Numbered from the stretch's first letter, positions 1 to 11,754 are shown. The stretch: 64,000 bases of DNA from Carya illinoinensis (GCF_018687715.1 NC_056758.1:17461001-17525000), one strand, 5' to 3'. Notes: generated from the letters alone by a model not told the origin. Numbers and translations: made by a program.

Positions 1-1416
1 GCTTAAGAGTGGGCTTGAGTCTTGACACCCCCCTTTTTTAAAGATGTTTTAGTTTTTTTTTTTTTCATGTTGATTTTTGAAACAAAATATCGAGAAATAT
101 TCCCTTCTTTTTCCGCTTTTTCTAGTGACACATGGATAACATACTTCCTTTCTTTTAAGACACAAATTCTACCTTTTATAACAGTTAGAAAATCTATTTG
201 TAAAGAATAATTCTACGTTTCAATGTGCCCACTATCAATTACCGCGTGACGTGGAGTGTGCCACATCTTAATTTAAAGAAAAAAAATATTATATATAATT
301 GTTTTTACATATTCTTTATATATTTTATTGATATAATTAATTAGATTAATTTTTTTAAATATACAATTAATCACATCAACAAAATATATAAAAAAATACT
401 TAAAACTATGCATATAAAATTTTTGAAAAAATGAACACCTAACATCTGTTCTCTTGTCAAACACGATCTCCTTAAGCAAACCCGAACCCTAGCCTTTCCC
501 CCACCACCTACCCACCATCTTTGAACAAATTTCTTTTATTGTTTCTTCCATTCTCTCAAATATGAGTAAGAGAACGAGTATAAGGCAACTGTAAGTGGTA
601 TTTGCAGAAAATGTAGAACTAAAATAACATGAAATTTGCGGTAGATTTTTACCTTGTTAGTAGTGGGTTTCGATGTCAAATGGTTTATGTTCTCAGTCTC
701 GATGGTTTGTCTCAATAGATTTCCAGCTCCAATTATATGGCAGATAACCTTCTATTGCAAATCATATCAAATCGGTTTCTCATTCGGTCTCTAGCTCCTT
801 TCTACCCAAGAGTCTGTAAACTTGAAATCATGTGGCACAAACCCAGAATCTATAACCCGAATTGGTCCAAGTTTCAGTTATGAAGTGGCTACTGTTAAAG
901 TTTGGGAGAAGATGGTAGGAGCAATTTCAAAATGAATAATGATTGGATTGAAAATAGGCAAGTCTTTCATTTACATTTTGATATGTTTTTATTTTATTTT
1001 TATAAAGAAATGCTCCACGATCAATAAAACTCTGGCTTCGTTCTGCAAAAGGCTGCAGACCTAGAATTCATCATTGTTGCTGCAATTGCAGCAGATGAGT
1101 CAAACCCAAATGAGGATAATTTTCTCATTGGGGAGGACGAGAGGTTTGTTGGATAGCTTGCGCGAAGTTGGTTCACGTTCTGGAGCATTTGGAGCCCATT
1201 TGCAGATTGTAACTAGGTTGGTAACTTGGTGTTGTGGGTTTTAGTGGAAGTCCTTGCACCCATGACAGATGTCATCTCTTAGCACTGCATTTTCAACACG
1301 TCTCGCTTACCCCTCATGCAAACGACACACGTAGAGTTCCAATCGACAATCAAATCCCGGGGATCATAAAACCAAAGCCTCCTGCTAGCCCCCCGTCTCC
1401 ACCATCACAACCAGAT
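1..1416. other. 5' flank and presumed 5' UTR of the SEIPIN-like gene
   Basis: AT-rich sequence with no convincing gene. The part next to the gene is richer in C and carries a CCN-rich leader at about 1380-1412 just before the chosen ATG. An in-frame ATG lies at 1234, but the 61 residues it would add look like translated leader, with no hydrophobic or seipin-like pattern. No TATA box or transcription start can be placed confidently. A 34-codon open stretch at 1052-1153 that ends in TAG has protein-like composition and could be a decayed exon of something unknown. Confidence 0.5.
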
Positions 1417-1980
1417 ATGGCCGAGAAGGACTGGGATGAAGCCTACTTTGTGATGCCAAATCCATTAGAATGCTTCACCAAACTCATACTCCTCCAAGCA
1501 GACTTGATCTACAACTGCTTCGTCACTCTCTTCTCTCCCATCTTCTGGCTTCACTCCATCGTCTCCGAGTCCTACCGTCGTGCCGAGGAAACCAAAGACG
1601 CCGTCGAATCCGCTGTCCGGAAAGTCCCCTCCACCATCGCCCATGGCATCGCCGTCTTAATAAAGAAGCTGATCTATGGGTTTCTGGGAGCTATGTACGT
1701 GTGCATGGTTTTGACGGTGCTGTTGGTTCTGGCTGTCGTGGTGGGTGTTGGATTGGTAGAATTGTGGGTTGAACATCCTGTCTCTGTGAGGGAGAAGTTG
1801 TATTTTGATTACACTGAGCCTCATCCCAAGGCTGTGTTTTGTCTTGGTAATGTTGGGTTTGAAAGATTTAGCAGGAGGAAGCAGTTGTTTATGGCTGTTC
1901 CGAGAGGCCACACATTTCTTGTTTCTTTGGTGCTTTTGATGCCTGAATCTGACTTCAATAGGAAGATTGGCGTGTTCCAG
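1417..1980 (+). CDS. SEIPIN1: SEIPIN-like protein, exon 1 (residues 1-188)
   Basis: Seipins are ER membrane proteins that form ring-shaped oligomers at ER-lipid droplet contacts and organise lipid droplet formation. This exon encodes the cytosolic N-terminus, a hydrophobic segment at about residues 19-47, a strong transmembrane helix at about 88-114, and the first part of the lumenal beta-sandwich, including LYFDYTEPHP and the closing SDFNRKIGVFQ. The start is the ATG at 1417: it has G at -3 and G at +4, and it opens with an acidic stretch followed by a plant-seipin-like PNPLECFTKLILLQADLIYN region. The donor is CAG|GTATCA at 1980/1981, phase 0. The short N-terminus resembles plant SEIPIN1 more than the long N-terminal SEIPIN2/3 types. 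The symbol is an assignment by family resemblance, not by search. Confidence 0.9.
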
Positions 1981-2289
1981 GTATCATTTTTTTCTCTGTT
2001 TTTTTTTTCATATTAATAAAATTCGATTGGTAGACTAAAATTAATTAATTAAAACTTTACTTTATTTGGTCATTTTTTCCCCCATATTGTTCATATATTT
2101 AGATCTTGGTCATTAAATGGGGAATACTTATGATACTCAAATTATTAAGGTCACTGAAACTGCATGTTGGAAAATGGGAACAGTTAAGATGATACTTTCT
2201 AATTAAAACTTCGGCTCTAAGGTGGCATATTGTTCTTGTAATAACCGGGTCCTGGATGGATCGGAGAGTTACTCCTTGTTATTCAAAAT
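1981..2289. other. Intron sequence, nothing recognised
   Basis: AT-rich intron start. The exon reading frame runs on for about 12 codons into the intron before a stop, as is usual. No repeat or RNA gene was recognised. Confidence 0.5.
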
Positions 2290-3065
2290 TGGCTTTGGCT
2301 TGCTTCCTGTGCCAAAATAACAGGAAATCTCCTGTTAAAGAATTAACGGCTATGATCGGCTACTAACAAGCAATCCTACCATTCAAATTCTTTCTTATTT
2401 TCTTTTCACTACATCTGCACTTACGCTCATTTCGGTCTATTCAAAATCTTCCAAATTGTCACTTAATAATTTTCATATATGAAGTGCCCAACATATTTCA
2501 TTCCCCTCTAACATTAAAAATAATATTTTCCATGTGAAAACAAATTATATTACTCTCATTTGAGATTTATTTGAAAAATTATATTTTTAATTTTAAAACT
2601 CTTTTTTTTTTTTAAAAAATATGTGAAATTTATACACTCTAAAATATACCTAACATTACTTATATAAATGTTTTGTCAAAATTTTCTTAAAAATAAGTTT
2701 AAAGATATCAATGAGATGTACTTGCATTTGTTAGGTTATTTATTACGTGCTGGTATAAAATATATTATTTATTATAAATATTATAAAATCAAAATATATA
2801 AATATTATAAAAGTAAAAGATATAAATATATTTATTACAAGTTATTATATTTAGATCTGGCTTGCCTCCTAATGAATAAATATGCAAGCCAAACCCTTAT
2901 ATTTAATGAATAAATATGTTTAATGAATAAATATTTAGAAATGTTTAAATATGTTGGACATATAAGAGATAAAAGTTATTAAATAGCTGGATTATTAACA
3001 AATAATCATTAATTCTTTAACAGGAAATGTCCTGTTATTTTGGCACAAGATGCAAGCCAAACCCC
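2290..3065. mobile_element. MITE-like non-autonomous DNA transposon with long TIRs
   Basis: The left end (about 2291-2346) and the reverse complement of the right end (about 3010-3065) match over about 55 bp. Both read TTTGGCTTGC, then TGTGCCAAAATAACAGGA and CCTGTTAAAGAATTAA, with a few mismatches. The motif TCAAAAT occurs immediately outside both ends (2283-2289 and 3066-3072), consistent with a 7-bp, or imperfect 8-bp, target-site duplication. The interior is very AT-rich, with TATAAATATTATAAA-type repeats and no transposase. The size and TSD length suggest a hAT- or MULE-related MITE; the superfamily is not decided. Confidence 0.8.
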
Positions 3066-3401
3066 TCAAAATCATGTTTCTACTTTATAGTCATAGACTC
3101 CAAAGTTTTCAGATGACACGTATAACTCACTGTTTCAGATCAACTATTCTAATAAGATTAATCTAAACACCACAAAAATCCCAAATTTAACATCAACCTT
3201 CCAAGGTACCAAGTCAACAAAGCAAAACAAAACTATGGAATAAAATCTCCAATAACCATGATTCCATCTTTGTACTTAATCCACTATCCTCAGCTTAGCC
3301 TTGCTCACAATTTATATTCTTGATTCTTTGCTGAACTATCCACATCATCTGAAAAATATTTGAAGATAGGGGGTAAGTTACCAACAACTTAGTAAGCAAA
3401 G
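3066..3401. other. Intron sequence between MITE and LTR, nothing recognised
   Basis: AT-rich, no coding potential and no repeat that I could match elsewhere in the window. Confidence 0.4.
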
Positions 3402-3722
3402 TGATGTAATATAATGGTAGAACAAGGAAAGGAAACTGACTAGCAGCAGAACAGAAAAGAAAATAAACCAGAAAATAAGAGAAGAATAAGAAAGCAAACA
3501 GAAAGGGGTTGGAAGGGTGGCCACCGCAGCAAGCATTCTTTTCTCTCCAAAAACTAACTCTTAGATGTTTCATTATAGCATCTTTATAGCAAAATAACAC
3601 AATCCCTACGTAAACCCTAAAAGTCTATGGGCTAAAGCCCAAGCCCATTAATACAATTCAAATAAAATAACTAAAGCATTAGTAAAACAACCAAAATGAC
3701 AAAATAATAGATGTCCTCATCA
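3402..3722 (-). repeat. LTR (3') of degenerate Ty3/gypsy element E
   Basis: On the minus strand this segment starts TGATGAGGACATC and ends TATTACATCA, i.e. TG...CA. It matches along its whole length the two LTRs of the palindromic unit at 22762-23563, but is more diverged from them than they are from each other. It lies directly downstream (in sense) of the pol remnant at 3723-5950, so it is the 3' LTR. No matching 5' LTR is seen to the right, so the element is truncated. Confidence 0.8.
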
Positions 3723-5094
3723 ACTCTCCAGGGGTGGGAGAAAAACTCGACTCAATTGAGTTGACAAATTACAATAAGTTGTAGTCAATCACCCAATCAT
3801 AAGCTAAGTGGTTGAGCAAGCTTCTTCCGATGCCCATAAACACGTGTGAGTAGAGGCCTGAATCTGGTGTCTCCACCAACTCCCCCAGGAAGGGTGGACG
3901 GGGATTCGGGCAAGGAAGATCTTGCTGACTCCGATAAAGCTCCAATAAGTCTGGGTCAAGCTGCTGGAGTGTCTCTATGAGAATCCACGTATAGTCAGAA
4001 TCGGGTCTATCTACCCAACGAGCAAGGAAACGCTAAACCTCTCCCTCATTGGTCAACACAACTTGTTCATCTAGAATAGCATCAATTTTATCTTTGTGTG
4101 CTGTGATAGATGGTATTGGAGTAGGAGTGGCAAGAGGTTCAGGATCAAGGTCTAAAGAGGGAGGTAGAAGAGAATAATTGGAGGGATTGAAATGGCCTTT
4201 GTAAGCAACCAAGTCCTCAACATTGAAAATAGAGTGGCAACCAAAATGTGATGGAAGATCAATGACATATGCATTTGGACCAACTCGCTTTAAAATCTTA
4301 AAAGGACCAGCACTATGGGCCTGCAATTTGGAAGCAAGTCCAAGTGGACGCTGTTTTGGTCTAATATAAATCATAACATAATCCCCAATATTAAATTTAA
4401 CATGTCATTTATGTAAATCAGCTTGAAGTTTACATGATGCATTACTAGTTTCAAGTTGTTTATTGATCTCAATATGCAAGTCATGAAGGTGTTGTACAAA
4501 TGCCTTAGCTGACACAGACACACTAGCTAGGATGTGGGGACATAGGAATAAGGTCTAAAGGCTTCCTAGGCTTATAGCCATGAACAACTTCAAAGGGACC
4601 ATACATAAAGACCAATTCACAGAACTGTTATATGCAATTTGAGCTGTAGGGAGGATCAAATCCCAATTTCGAATATTTTCCTAGACCAAACATTTTAATA
4701 AATTGCCAAGACTACAGTTAACAACTTTAGTTTGGCCATCCGTCTGAGAGTGGTAAGCGGTGGAGAATTTCAATTTAGTGACAACCATATGCCATAGGGT
4801 TCTCTAGAAATGACTAGTGAAACGAACATCCCTATCTGAAAGAATAGTCTTAGGAAGACCATACAACTTGACAATCTCATTGAAGTACAACCTAGAGAGC
4901 TTAGATGCATCCGAAGTTTGGCTACAAGGGATAAAGTTAGCCATTTTCGAGAAATGGTCCACTACAACAAAAATAGAGTCATGCTTCTTTGGAGTGCGTG
5001 GAGTCCTAACACAAAATCCATACTGACGTCCTGCCAAGGACAACTAGGAACAAGAAGGGGTGTGTAGAGTGTTTTGTCACTTTTGTTTGGCCAA

Positions 5095-5320
5095 CTTAAT
5101 AGGAATGAAATGAACACAATCATAGTTGTGCATTAGTCAAGGATATCAACATATGATCACAACAACGCTCAGGAATATTCTCAGCAATCCTCTCTAGTCA
5201 ACTAATGTGTATCTATAGAAGTAAATCGCGTGTATTAAGTTCTCTGCTAGCTGTATATTTTTTGTATAGAAATCTTTCCTTTTATGTAGTCTTTTCATAG
5301 ATAGACACCAGATTGTATAT

Positions 5321-5356
<36 letters not shown>

Positions 5357-5400
5357 GAATGCAATCACACTCTTTATCTCAGCTTGTGAGATAGTGTTTC
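5095..5400. mobile_element. Candidate solo copia LTR inside the integrase remnant
   Basis: This block interrupts the collinear gypsy integrase between the H2C2 segment and the core. It contains a TGTATAGAAATC-type stretch, a (TA)n run and an AATGCAATCACACTC segment near its right end, a layout typical of short copia LTRs. Exact ends and a target-site duplication were not found, so its identity is an inference. Confidence 0.35.
5322..5353. repeat. (TA)n microsatellite
   Basis: Uninterrupted TA dinucleotide run of about 32 bp. Confidence 0.95.
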
Positions 5401-5950
5401 TTAAAATAATTACACAACTGACAAGTGTTACAAGTACTAACTATCTTAGCCACATCTTTCTGTAAGCTAGGCCAATAGAATTGACGTTCAATCTCCTCTA
5501 TGGTCTTACCACATCCAAAATGTCTAACCAAGCCTCCGACAGGAATTTCCCAAACTATAAAGTCTCGAACTAAAGCCTAAGGGACGCACAACTTATTGGA
5601 TCTAAAAAGGTAACCAGCCCCAAGATGAAAACCATCAGTGACCCGACGGCCCATTTTGCAATGCGAGAAAAATATTCCTAAAATCAAGACAAAACTCATA
5701 TTCTTCTTTAAGTCTGTCAAAACCTATAATCTTGACATTCATGATAGACAAAAGAGAGATGGAGCAGCTCAAAGCACCAATTGCTTGGTTCTAAACACCT
5801 TTCCTATGTTTCAAAACAAAGGAATAAGTATGCAAATATTCAATTCAACGGCCATGCCTAGAATTCAACTTTTTATGGGAGTTAAGGTAGCAAAGGGCCT
5901 CATGGTTCAAATAAAGAGCAAACTCCTGGGGCAACAAATAATGGCTCAGA

Positions 5951-6219
5951 ATGGGTGCGTGGTGGTACAAAGCAGTGGTTGGGTGACTTGGGTGGAACGT
6001 CTATGCATGGTGAGGAAGAGAAACTATGCTCTGTTTTTAGTGACTATAATAGGGGTCTATTTAGGCATGGGTATGGTTTTCGTTTGAGGACACGGAGGGG
6101 TTGTGGCTAGCAAAAGGAGTGTTTGACGCTACTCAGGCCTTGGAATTTGTTGGCAATAGGCTTCACTAATGGCAATAGTGTTGGCCGTTGAGTATTGCTG
6201 AGTGAAGAATCGCAAGGAG

Positions 6220-6284
<65 letters not shown>

Positions 6285-7211
6285 ATAGAGATGTTGAAAA
6301 GTTAAATTTTGATGTTAGAAGAACTGTTATAGATGTGGGAGGTTTGTATTGGGGTGGAGAGATTTTTGGGGAGAAAAGAAACAGTCGAATTGAATGTGGG
6401 TTCAGGGAAGAAGAAACTAAAAGGAGGGGGAGTCTTAACTGAAAACGATGTTGTGCGGGTCTTCTAGGCTAGGCTCTTTCTAATCAAACAGGACCTTAAT
6501 CCTCATGTCTAAATTAAATTCATCATCTAATGCTATCTCAGGCTTAGAATTTATTGGTCAATTGCTAATTGTTTAGGGCTTTAGATAATCCATAAATATT
6601 AAATGGACTTGGGTGTTATATTTCTGGTGTTTGCGATACAACAATTCTGATCACATCATTTTCAAATCTTTGTTGATTTCTTTTCGTCCTCTTCTCTCTC
6701 AACCCCTAGCTAACTTCAATCTCTCTGTGTCTGTTTTAGGTCATTGTTTATATATAGAAATTTCTATTATATAAAACTTTGACAGTGTAGCTCATGATAA
6801 TATAAATAATATATTAGGCTACAGCCTTCCCGAAAAATCCTTGACCCTCACTCAAATAATAACTTATGAAATATTGGTACTCTATAGATAGAACAACATG
6901 GCCCAAAAAAAAAGGGAGAAAAAGGCTACTATTTTTCTATGAATTTATTCTTTTATGGCTCAACAATGAGAAGCAAGTATCCATGAAATTGTGAGATCTC
7001 TCAACTCATTTGATGTATATTCCAGAACAATAATGATGATTTTGTTTTGTATACTTTGAAAGAAAAAATGTACTCTTAAACATTATATCATTTCTATACC
7101 GGTTTCCTAATGTTACTTAGAGATGTGGCACATGATATTGCTAGAATGTCAAATTTGGAACTTTGGCAGGCAAAATGATGATAATGGGCTAAAACCAACA
7201 ATAGGCACTAG
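5951..7211. other. Intron sequence with (GA)n microsatellite; otherwise unassigned
   Basis: To the right of the RNase H remnant the pol similarity stops and no 5' LTR follows. The stretch includes a long GA microsatellite at 6222-6281 and AT-rich sequence with no coding pattern. It could be a degraded element, but nothing supports a name. Confidence 0.4.
6222..6281. repeat. (GA)n microsatellite, about 60 bp
   Basis: Pure GA dinucleotide repeat of about 30 units. Confidence 0.95.
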
Positions 7212-7500
7212 TGATGATATTTTTCACAACCAACTAGATCTAATCAATGACTGGCAAAAAGGAACAAAAAGATGGGGAGAGACCTTGATAGGTCTAATGC
7301 ACCTTCGATGTCTAAGTCAGGAAGGGGTATATATATATATATATTAATAGAAAAGGAGAATTTCTTTATCGTACTAATTCATTGGTAAAGGCCCTTTATA
7401 TAGGGGTGAATTTTTGTTTAATAAGGATAGTTAACTTTTTCCAAAATTTGGGGTCTCGACTGCCTGCTTTTAAGGATAAGATAGCCCATGGAAAGAGTTT
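7212..7500 (-). repeat. Partial LTR of element A (left copy)
   Basis: Matches 19558-19800 in the same orientation, including the AATAGAAAAGG, CATTGGTAAAGG and CTTTATATAGGGGTGAAT segments. The left boundary, TGATGATATTTTTCAC at 7212, equals the LTR 3' terminus in sense. Similarity stops near 7500, where unrelated sequence begins. Confidence 0.75.
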
Positions 7501-8640
7501 ATTATTCACAATCAGAACAGATCCGGAATCAGAAAGTCATGGCAAAGGTTTTTATATTATATCAATAGAGTGCTAAAGATACTCACAGCAGATTCAAAAC
7601 ATTTTCATATCACATGAACAAAGTTTTCCAGATTTCATGTTTACTCATTTTCACATTTCATAAACATGTCAAAATGTTTATGTCTCCACCAGTCATGTTA
7701 GAAAATATTTTCATCTTTCATATAGATTTCATGAGCAATTCAGAAATACATAACTGAGGTTGTTTTTCATATTTTCTTTTGAAAACATTTCATGCACATT
7801 TTTTATATCAACCTCAGTTCACTTTTCTTTTTATGCAAAGTCTAACATAGGAACCCCGCTTACCTAGACTTTTTAGTTTCTCAAAATTTTTCCACAATAA
7901 TGCCAAATTAATATCAATTGTCACCTATAGAAAATCAGATAATATGAATAAATCTCCAATTCACCTATAGAAAATCAGATAATATGAATAAATCTCCAAT
8001 TGTACACGTAACTTATATTTGCACCTAAAATACTTAATTTAATTCCTCAAAACCTAAAATTCTCTTAACTTTGAAATACCATAATTTTCTAAATTCCTCA
8101 ATATCCACTTAATAAATATTCCACTAAAACAACAACAATATCTTAACAAAATAAGCCCACAACACCTTAAAGCATCATAACAACCTTTTGAAATAAAACC
8201 TACCCTTAGCATAGAATAAATTCAACCTGAGTTAAGCCCAACATAAGATCAAAATGTCTTTAATAATAGACCCATCCCAATCCAAAAGCATTAGAGTTTT
8301 CAATAATTGAACTTAAGGGTAAGATCATAAATTTACTAACTCTTGCATGTAACCTAATAGCAACACAACATAATAAAGACATTTCTAAAGCTAAAGAGTT
8401 GAGCTACGGTAGCACATACCCAAGGAAGAACAAAGAGACAGTGGCACCGTAGGAAAGGTGTGATGGAGCTAATCTATGTGCGACGATAGTGCTATCAAGC
8501 AAGTGGCTATGCAATAGATAGAGAAAGAGAGAGAGTGGACTGAGAGAGAGACTGAGAGATGAGCAAGAGAAAAATATAAATTTTCATCACGTTGAAAGGG
8601 AGAAGGAAACTCACCGTGCAACATTCGGGGTGACGTGCAG
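7501..8640. other. Unassigned AT-rich segment inside element A
   Basis: No coding pattern. It contains a perfect 40-bp tandem duplication (7921-8000) and a GA-rich stretch at about 8515-8570. It sits where the rest of the left LTR and the 3' untranslated part of element A would be expected, so it may be an inserted LTR of another family or diverged LTR sequence. Confidence 0.35.
7921..8000. repeat. Perfect 40-bp tandem duplication
   Basis: 7921-7960 and 7961-8000 are identical base for base, each starting TCACCTATAGAAAATCAGAT. Perfect identity in old repeat sequence implies a recent local duplication. Confidence 0.97.
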
Positions 8641-11130
8641 TGCTCGGTGATTCATTTAAGACAATGTGGAGATGCAGCGACGATCTCAATGGTGGCATGG
8701 GTTTCTTGGATAAAGGTCCCTAATGAAAAGGATGTGATTGTCACTCTTTCCCTACGGGAACAAAATCATGTGGAGAGAGTTTACTCTTGGGTCGAGCACA
8801 ACCATAAGTCTGTTTGGATGTAGGTCGTCCTGACAAGGGCCTATAATGATAGTTTTTTTTGTGATGCTCGACCGCTCTCACTTTAGTAGTCGTAACCTGC
8901 CGAAGGAAACTAATGATTCCCGGGGCAAGAAAAGGGTCTTTGTTACCCCACTAGCGAAAGAAGGGAAGCAATCTCACCGTGAGGCTAGGGAGGTGGATAA
9001 ACCTTCACCTTGCGAATCTCCTATTTGAGAGGGCTCTTTAGACTCTTAACGGTTTGGGTGACTTGATAGGGCAATCCTTCTCCAACCTAGCCACCACCCT
9101 AGATTTTGAAGTTCCTTTGTAGGTGATCGACTCTACCCAATCACCCTCCTTTGTTTCACCACCGACCCAACCAATCACATTGGAGTTGGTTGACAGAAGA
9201 TGTAGACATTGACTCTACTCTTACCTGAGGTCTTCTAGATTTTTCTACAGGTCTTGGTGATACGACATTGCCAGATGGGGTCAAGGTCCGGGTTTCGACC
9301 TACAAGGTCCTAGTCGGTGTTGGCCCAGAGATTGGGGAAAGGGAGACTACCCCAGGTTCCCTTCCCTCGACTACGTTCGGTGGTGAAACCCCAGTGATTC
9401 CACCCAAGTTGGAGCTAAGGAGGGGCCGAGTTTCGATCCCTTCCTCACCCTGTAGTACCTCTTTAGGGGGCGAAGACAGGGTTTTTTCACTTCCCCTTTA
9501 ATGCGACCGATGCTTATGTAATGCACTCATCCCCTATGGTTAAAGTTGAGGCCATAGCTCTTGAGAGCCTTACACGTCGAGGTCGAGGCCATGGTTCCTA
9601 AGAGCAGCCCTAGACCTTGCTTTCTAGGATCTTTTTTAGACTTGAGCCCCTTGCCTTGAGGATACAAGGGCACTGGTCCAGCTTGGGCCTCACATGGGGC
9701 AAGACCTTTAGAGAGAGATGACTCTTTTCATTTAATGGCATCCCAACTGAGGGACTACCTTTCGTCGATAAGCAAGTCGTAGAGTTCAACCTTTGTCTCT
9801 CTTTTTTGGCTTGGAACTTCGTTTATGTATATGGTTTTGGTAGGGCATGGTGAAACCCCAGTGCTTCCACCCAACTTGAAGCTAAGTGGGGGTCAAGTTT
9901 CAATCCCTTTATCACCCTACAATACCTCATTGGTGGGTGACGACAGGGTTTTTTCACTTCCTCTTTCATGCGACTGATGTTTAGGTAATGCACTCATCCC
10001 CTATGGTCGAGGTTAAGGCTGTGGCTCTTGAGATCCCTACCGTCGAGGTCAAGGCCATGGTTTCTAAGGGCGGCCCCAGCCCTTGCTTTTTGGGATCTTT
10101 CTTTGGCTCACACCCCTTTCCTTGAGGATACAAGGGCACTATTCCACCTTGGGCCTCGCACACAGTGGGACCTTTAGAGAGAGCTGACTTTATTCATTCA
10201 ATGGCATCCTGATTGAGGGACTACCAGTCCTCGATAAGCAAGTCATAGAGTTCAACCTTTGTCTCCCTTTTGTGGCTTGGACCATCTTTTGTGTATATGG
10301 TTTTGGCATGGTGTGGACCAGTTGGAAACTTGGATTGTCAACTTGGAGGATGAAGTACAATCTAGGTAGGTGTAAGGAAATTGAGCGCCTAAAAAACCAA
10401 GAAGACTGAATTGGAGGATATCCTCATCGACCATGATGATGGGTATATCCGATCATTGGAGGTCAACTTGACCGAATTGAGGGAAGATGTCATCACCCTC
10501 AGCAATGAACTTGACCAGGTGAGGAAGGAGGTTGCTTGCAACCACTTTGAGTTAAGGTGCTCCAAGATGAATGCTCTTCTAGACGAGCAATGGTCTTGCC
10601 CTTAGGCAGAGTGAGAGGTTTTGAGGAAGCTCTATGGAGAACAGGCAAATATTGCTGCATAAGCTGTTGAGGTGCACTGTAGCATGGCATTGCACCTGGA
10701 GGAGAAGAAAAGGGAGTTAGAAAAGTCATCCTGTCGGCACAAAGCAATGAAAGACGATGATGATGGGGTAAACAAGAAGACGAATTGTCATACTCCTTGT
10801 ATCGTTGGGTAAGAAGGTTAAAGAATCTGATCTACGCATCAAGAAGCTGGAACTTGAGCTAGCTTATTCTGGCGAGAAGATAGCTCGCCTTTCTCCTCAA
10901 CTTCTTATGGCTATATCTATTCGCAATTGGGCTTTCGGTTAAGGCTATGCCACCGGTCTAGAGAGGTTGAGAATCTTCTTATTGGTGAACCCTCACATTG
11001 ACTTGAGGACCCAAAATCTAGGTTCTTTCAAGCTTGATCAAGCTACGTACCAATATGTTGACACTTTTGGGTGCAACACCATGCCTGATGTGTTTACCGT
11101 TCTGACTCCTCCAGCTCTTCTAGCCTCATA
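8640..11130 (+). pseudogene. Antisense ORF of Tat-like element A (degenerate)
   Basis: Runs opposite to the pol gene of element A. Many stops break it, but coding stretches remain. At 10411-10780 one frame with three stops is rich in charged heptad-like sequence (LTELREDVITLSNELDQV, then LEEKKRELEKSS), as in a coiled coil. The end at about 10830-11130 carries LRIKKLELELAYSGEKIARL and YATGLERLRIFLLVNP before a TAG at 11128. Extra ORFs antisense to gag-pol between integrase and the 3' LTR are known in Tat-lineage retrotransposons; their function is not established. The middle is expanded by a 467-bp tandem duplication. The start cannot be fixed. Confidence 0.55.
9382..10310. repeat. 467-bp tandem duplication within the antisense ORF
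   Basis: Copy 1 (9382-9848) and copy 2 (9849 to about 10310) both begin GGTGAAACCCCAGTG and share landmarks in the same order: AGACAGGGTTTTTTCACTTC or GACAGGGTTTTTTCACTTC, TAATGCACTCATCCCCTATG, GAGGATACAAGGGCACT, and GATAAGCAAGTC. They differ by many substitutions, so the duplication is old. Confidence 0.9.
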
Positions 11131-11339
11131 GCTCCTTTTATTACTGTTTTATTTTTTCATTCTTGGCTACCCCATCCATTTTTGTATAAATCTGATATTT
11201 TGAGTAATTGGACACTTTTCCCTTGTGATGGTTGTGCCTTATTATTTTGCTTTGTGTGTTTTGTGTTTGTTTTGATATCCTTAGTGTGTTTTCCGTGTGT
11301 TTCTATGGCAAGGATGGTGCAGTCCAGGGAATTGCACAC

Positions 11340-11700
11340 TTTAGAATTTATCCACATTGAGTCTTTGGACTCGGCATTGGTGGTGGAGTGTTGAGAAGTT
11401 TGAGGTCTTTGGTCGTTTATCCATAGAAAGTCTTTGGACTCAACATCAGTGTCGAGGGTTGTAGACTCTGAGACTATGGTTCCATATCGCTTTCTCACAG
11501 CAAGTATTTGGACTCAACATTAGTGGCCAAGGCTCACAGTGCCTTAGGACTCAACACCCTATTGCTTTCCCACAACGAGTCTTTGGACTCAACATTAATA
11601 GTTGAAGGTCACAAAGTTTGAGGAGTCTAGCATCCTATCACTTTCCCACAACTAGTCTTTGGAGACATTACTGGTCGAGGGCCTTTGAGCAAGGAGGTAG
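11340..11700. repeat. Imperfect 69-76 bp tandem repeats in the 3' non-coding zone of element A
   Basis: The landmark GTCTTTGGACTC (or GTATTTGGACTC) recurs at 11361, 11430, 11503, 11579 and 11654, giving spacings of 69, 73, 76 and 75 bp. TTTCCCACAAC-type and CAACATTA-type motifs between them also recur. Tandem repeats between pol and the 3' LTR are a documented feature of Tat/Ogre-lineage elements and a known source of satellite DNA. Confidence 0.85.
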
Positions 11701-11754
11701 TGCGGGAAGAAACTTTATGCATCAACTTTATTCATAGTTCTTCTTTACATAACA

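Larger units (their letters stand above)
3723..5950 (-). pseudogene. Ty3/gypsy pol remnant (RNase H, integrase)
   Basis: Minus-strand pieces are in the expected pol order. About 5640-5945 is RT-associated RNase H, with LYLNHEA and KKLNSRHGR-type motifs. About 5430-5580 is the H2C2 zinc-binding segment of integrase (LVRHFGCGKT, then TCHTCQ). At 4804-5043 is the integrase core, with [18 protein letters not shown] and [13 protein letters not shown]. At 4033-4374 is the integrase C-terminal domain (AGPFKILKRVGPNAYVIDLP). A frameshift separates the MDFVLGL stretch from the SIFVVVDHF stretch near 5000, and an unrelated insertion splits the zinc region from the core. The RT palm, protease and gag are missing. 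The element is dead. Confidence 0.85.

Noticed and set aside
1234..1416. Upstream in-frame ATG extending the SEIPIN-like protein by 61 residues
   Set aside because: The added sequence is Pro/Ser-rich leader without family pattern. The ATG at 1417 has good context and gives the expected seipin N-terminus.
5638..6087. 149-aa plus-strand ORF
   Set aside because: Its first two thirds are the antisense of a gypsy RNase H remnant on the minus strand; the rest has no coding pattern.
7921..8000. CRISPR-like or functional array
   Set aside because: Only two abutting copies, no spacers, eukaryotic repeat context; a simple tandem duplication.
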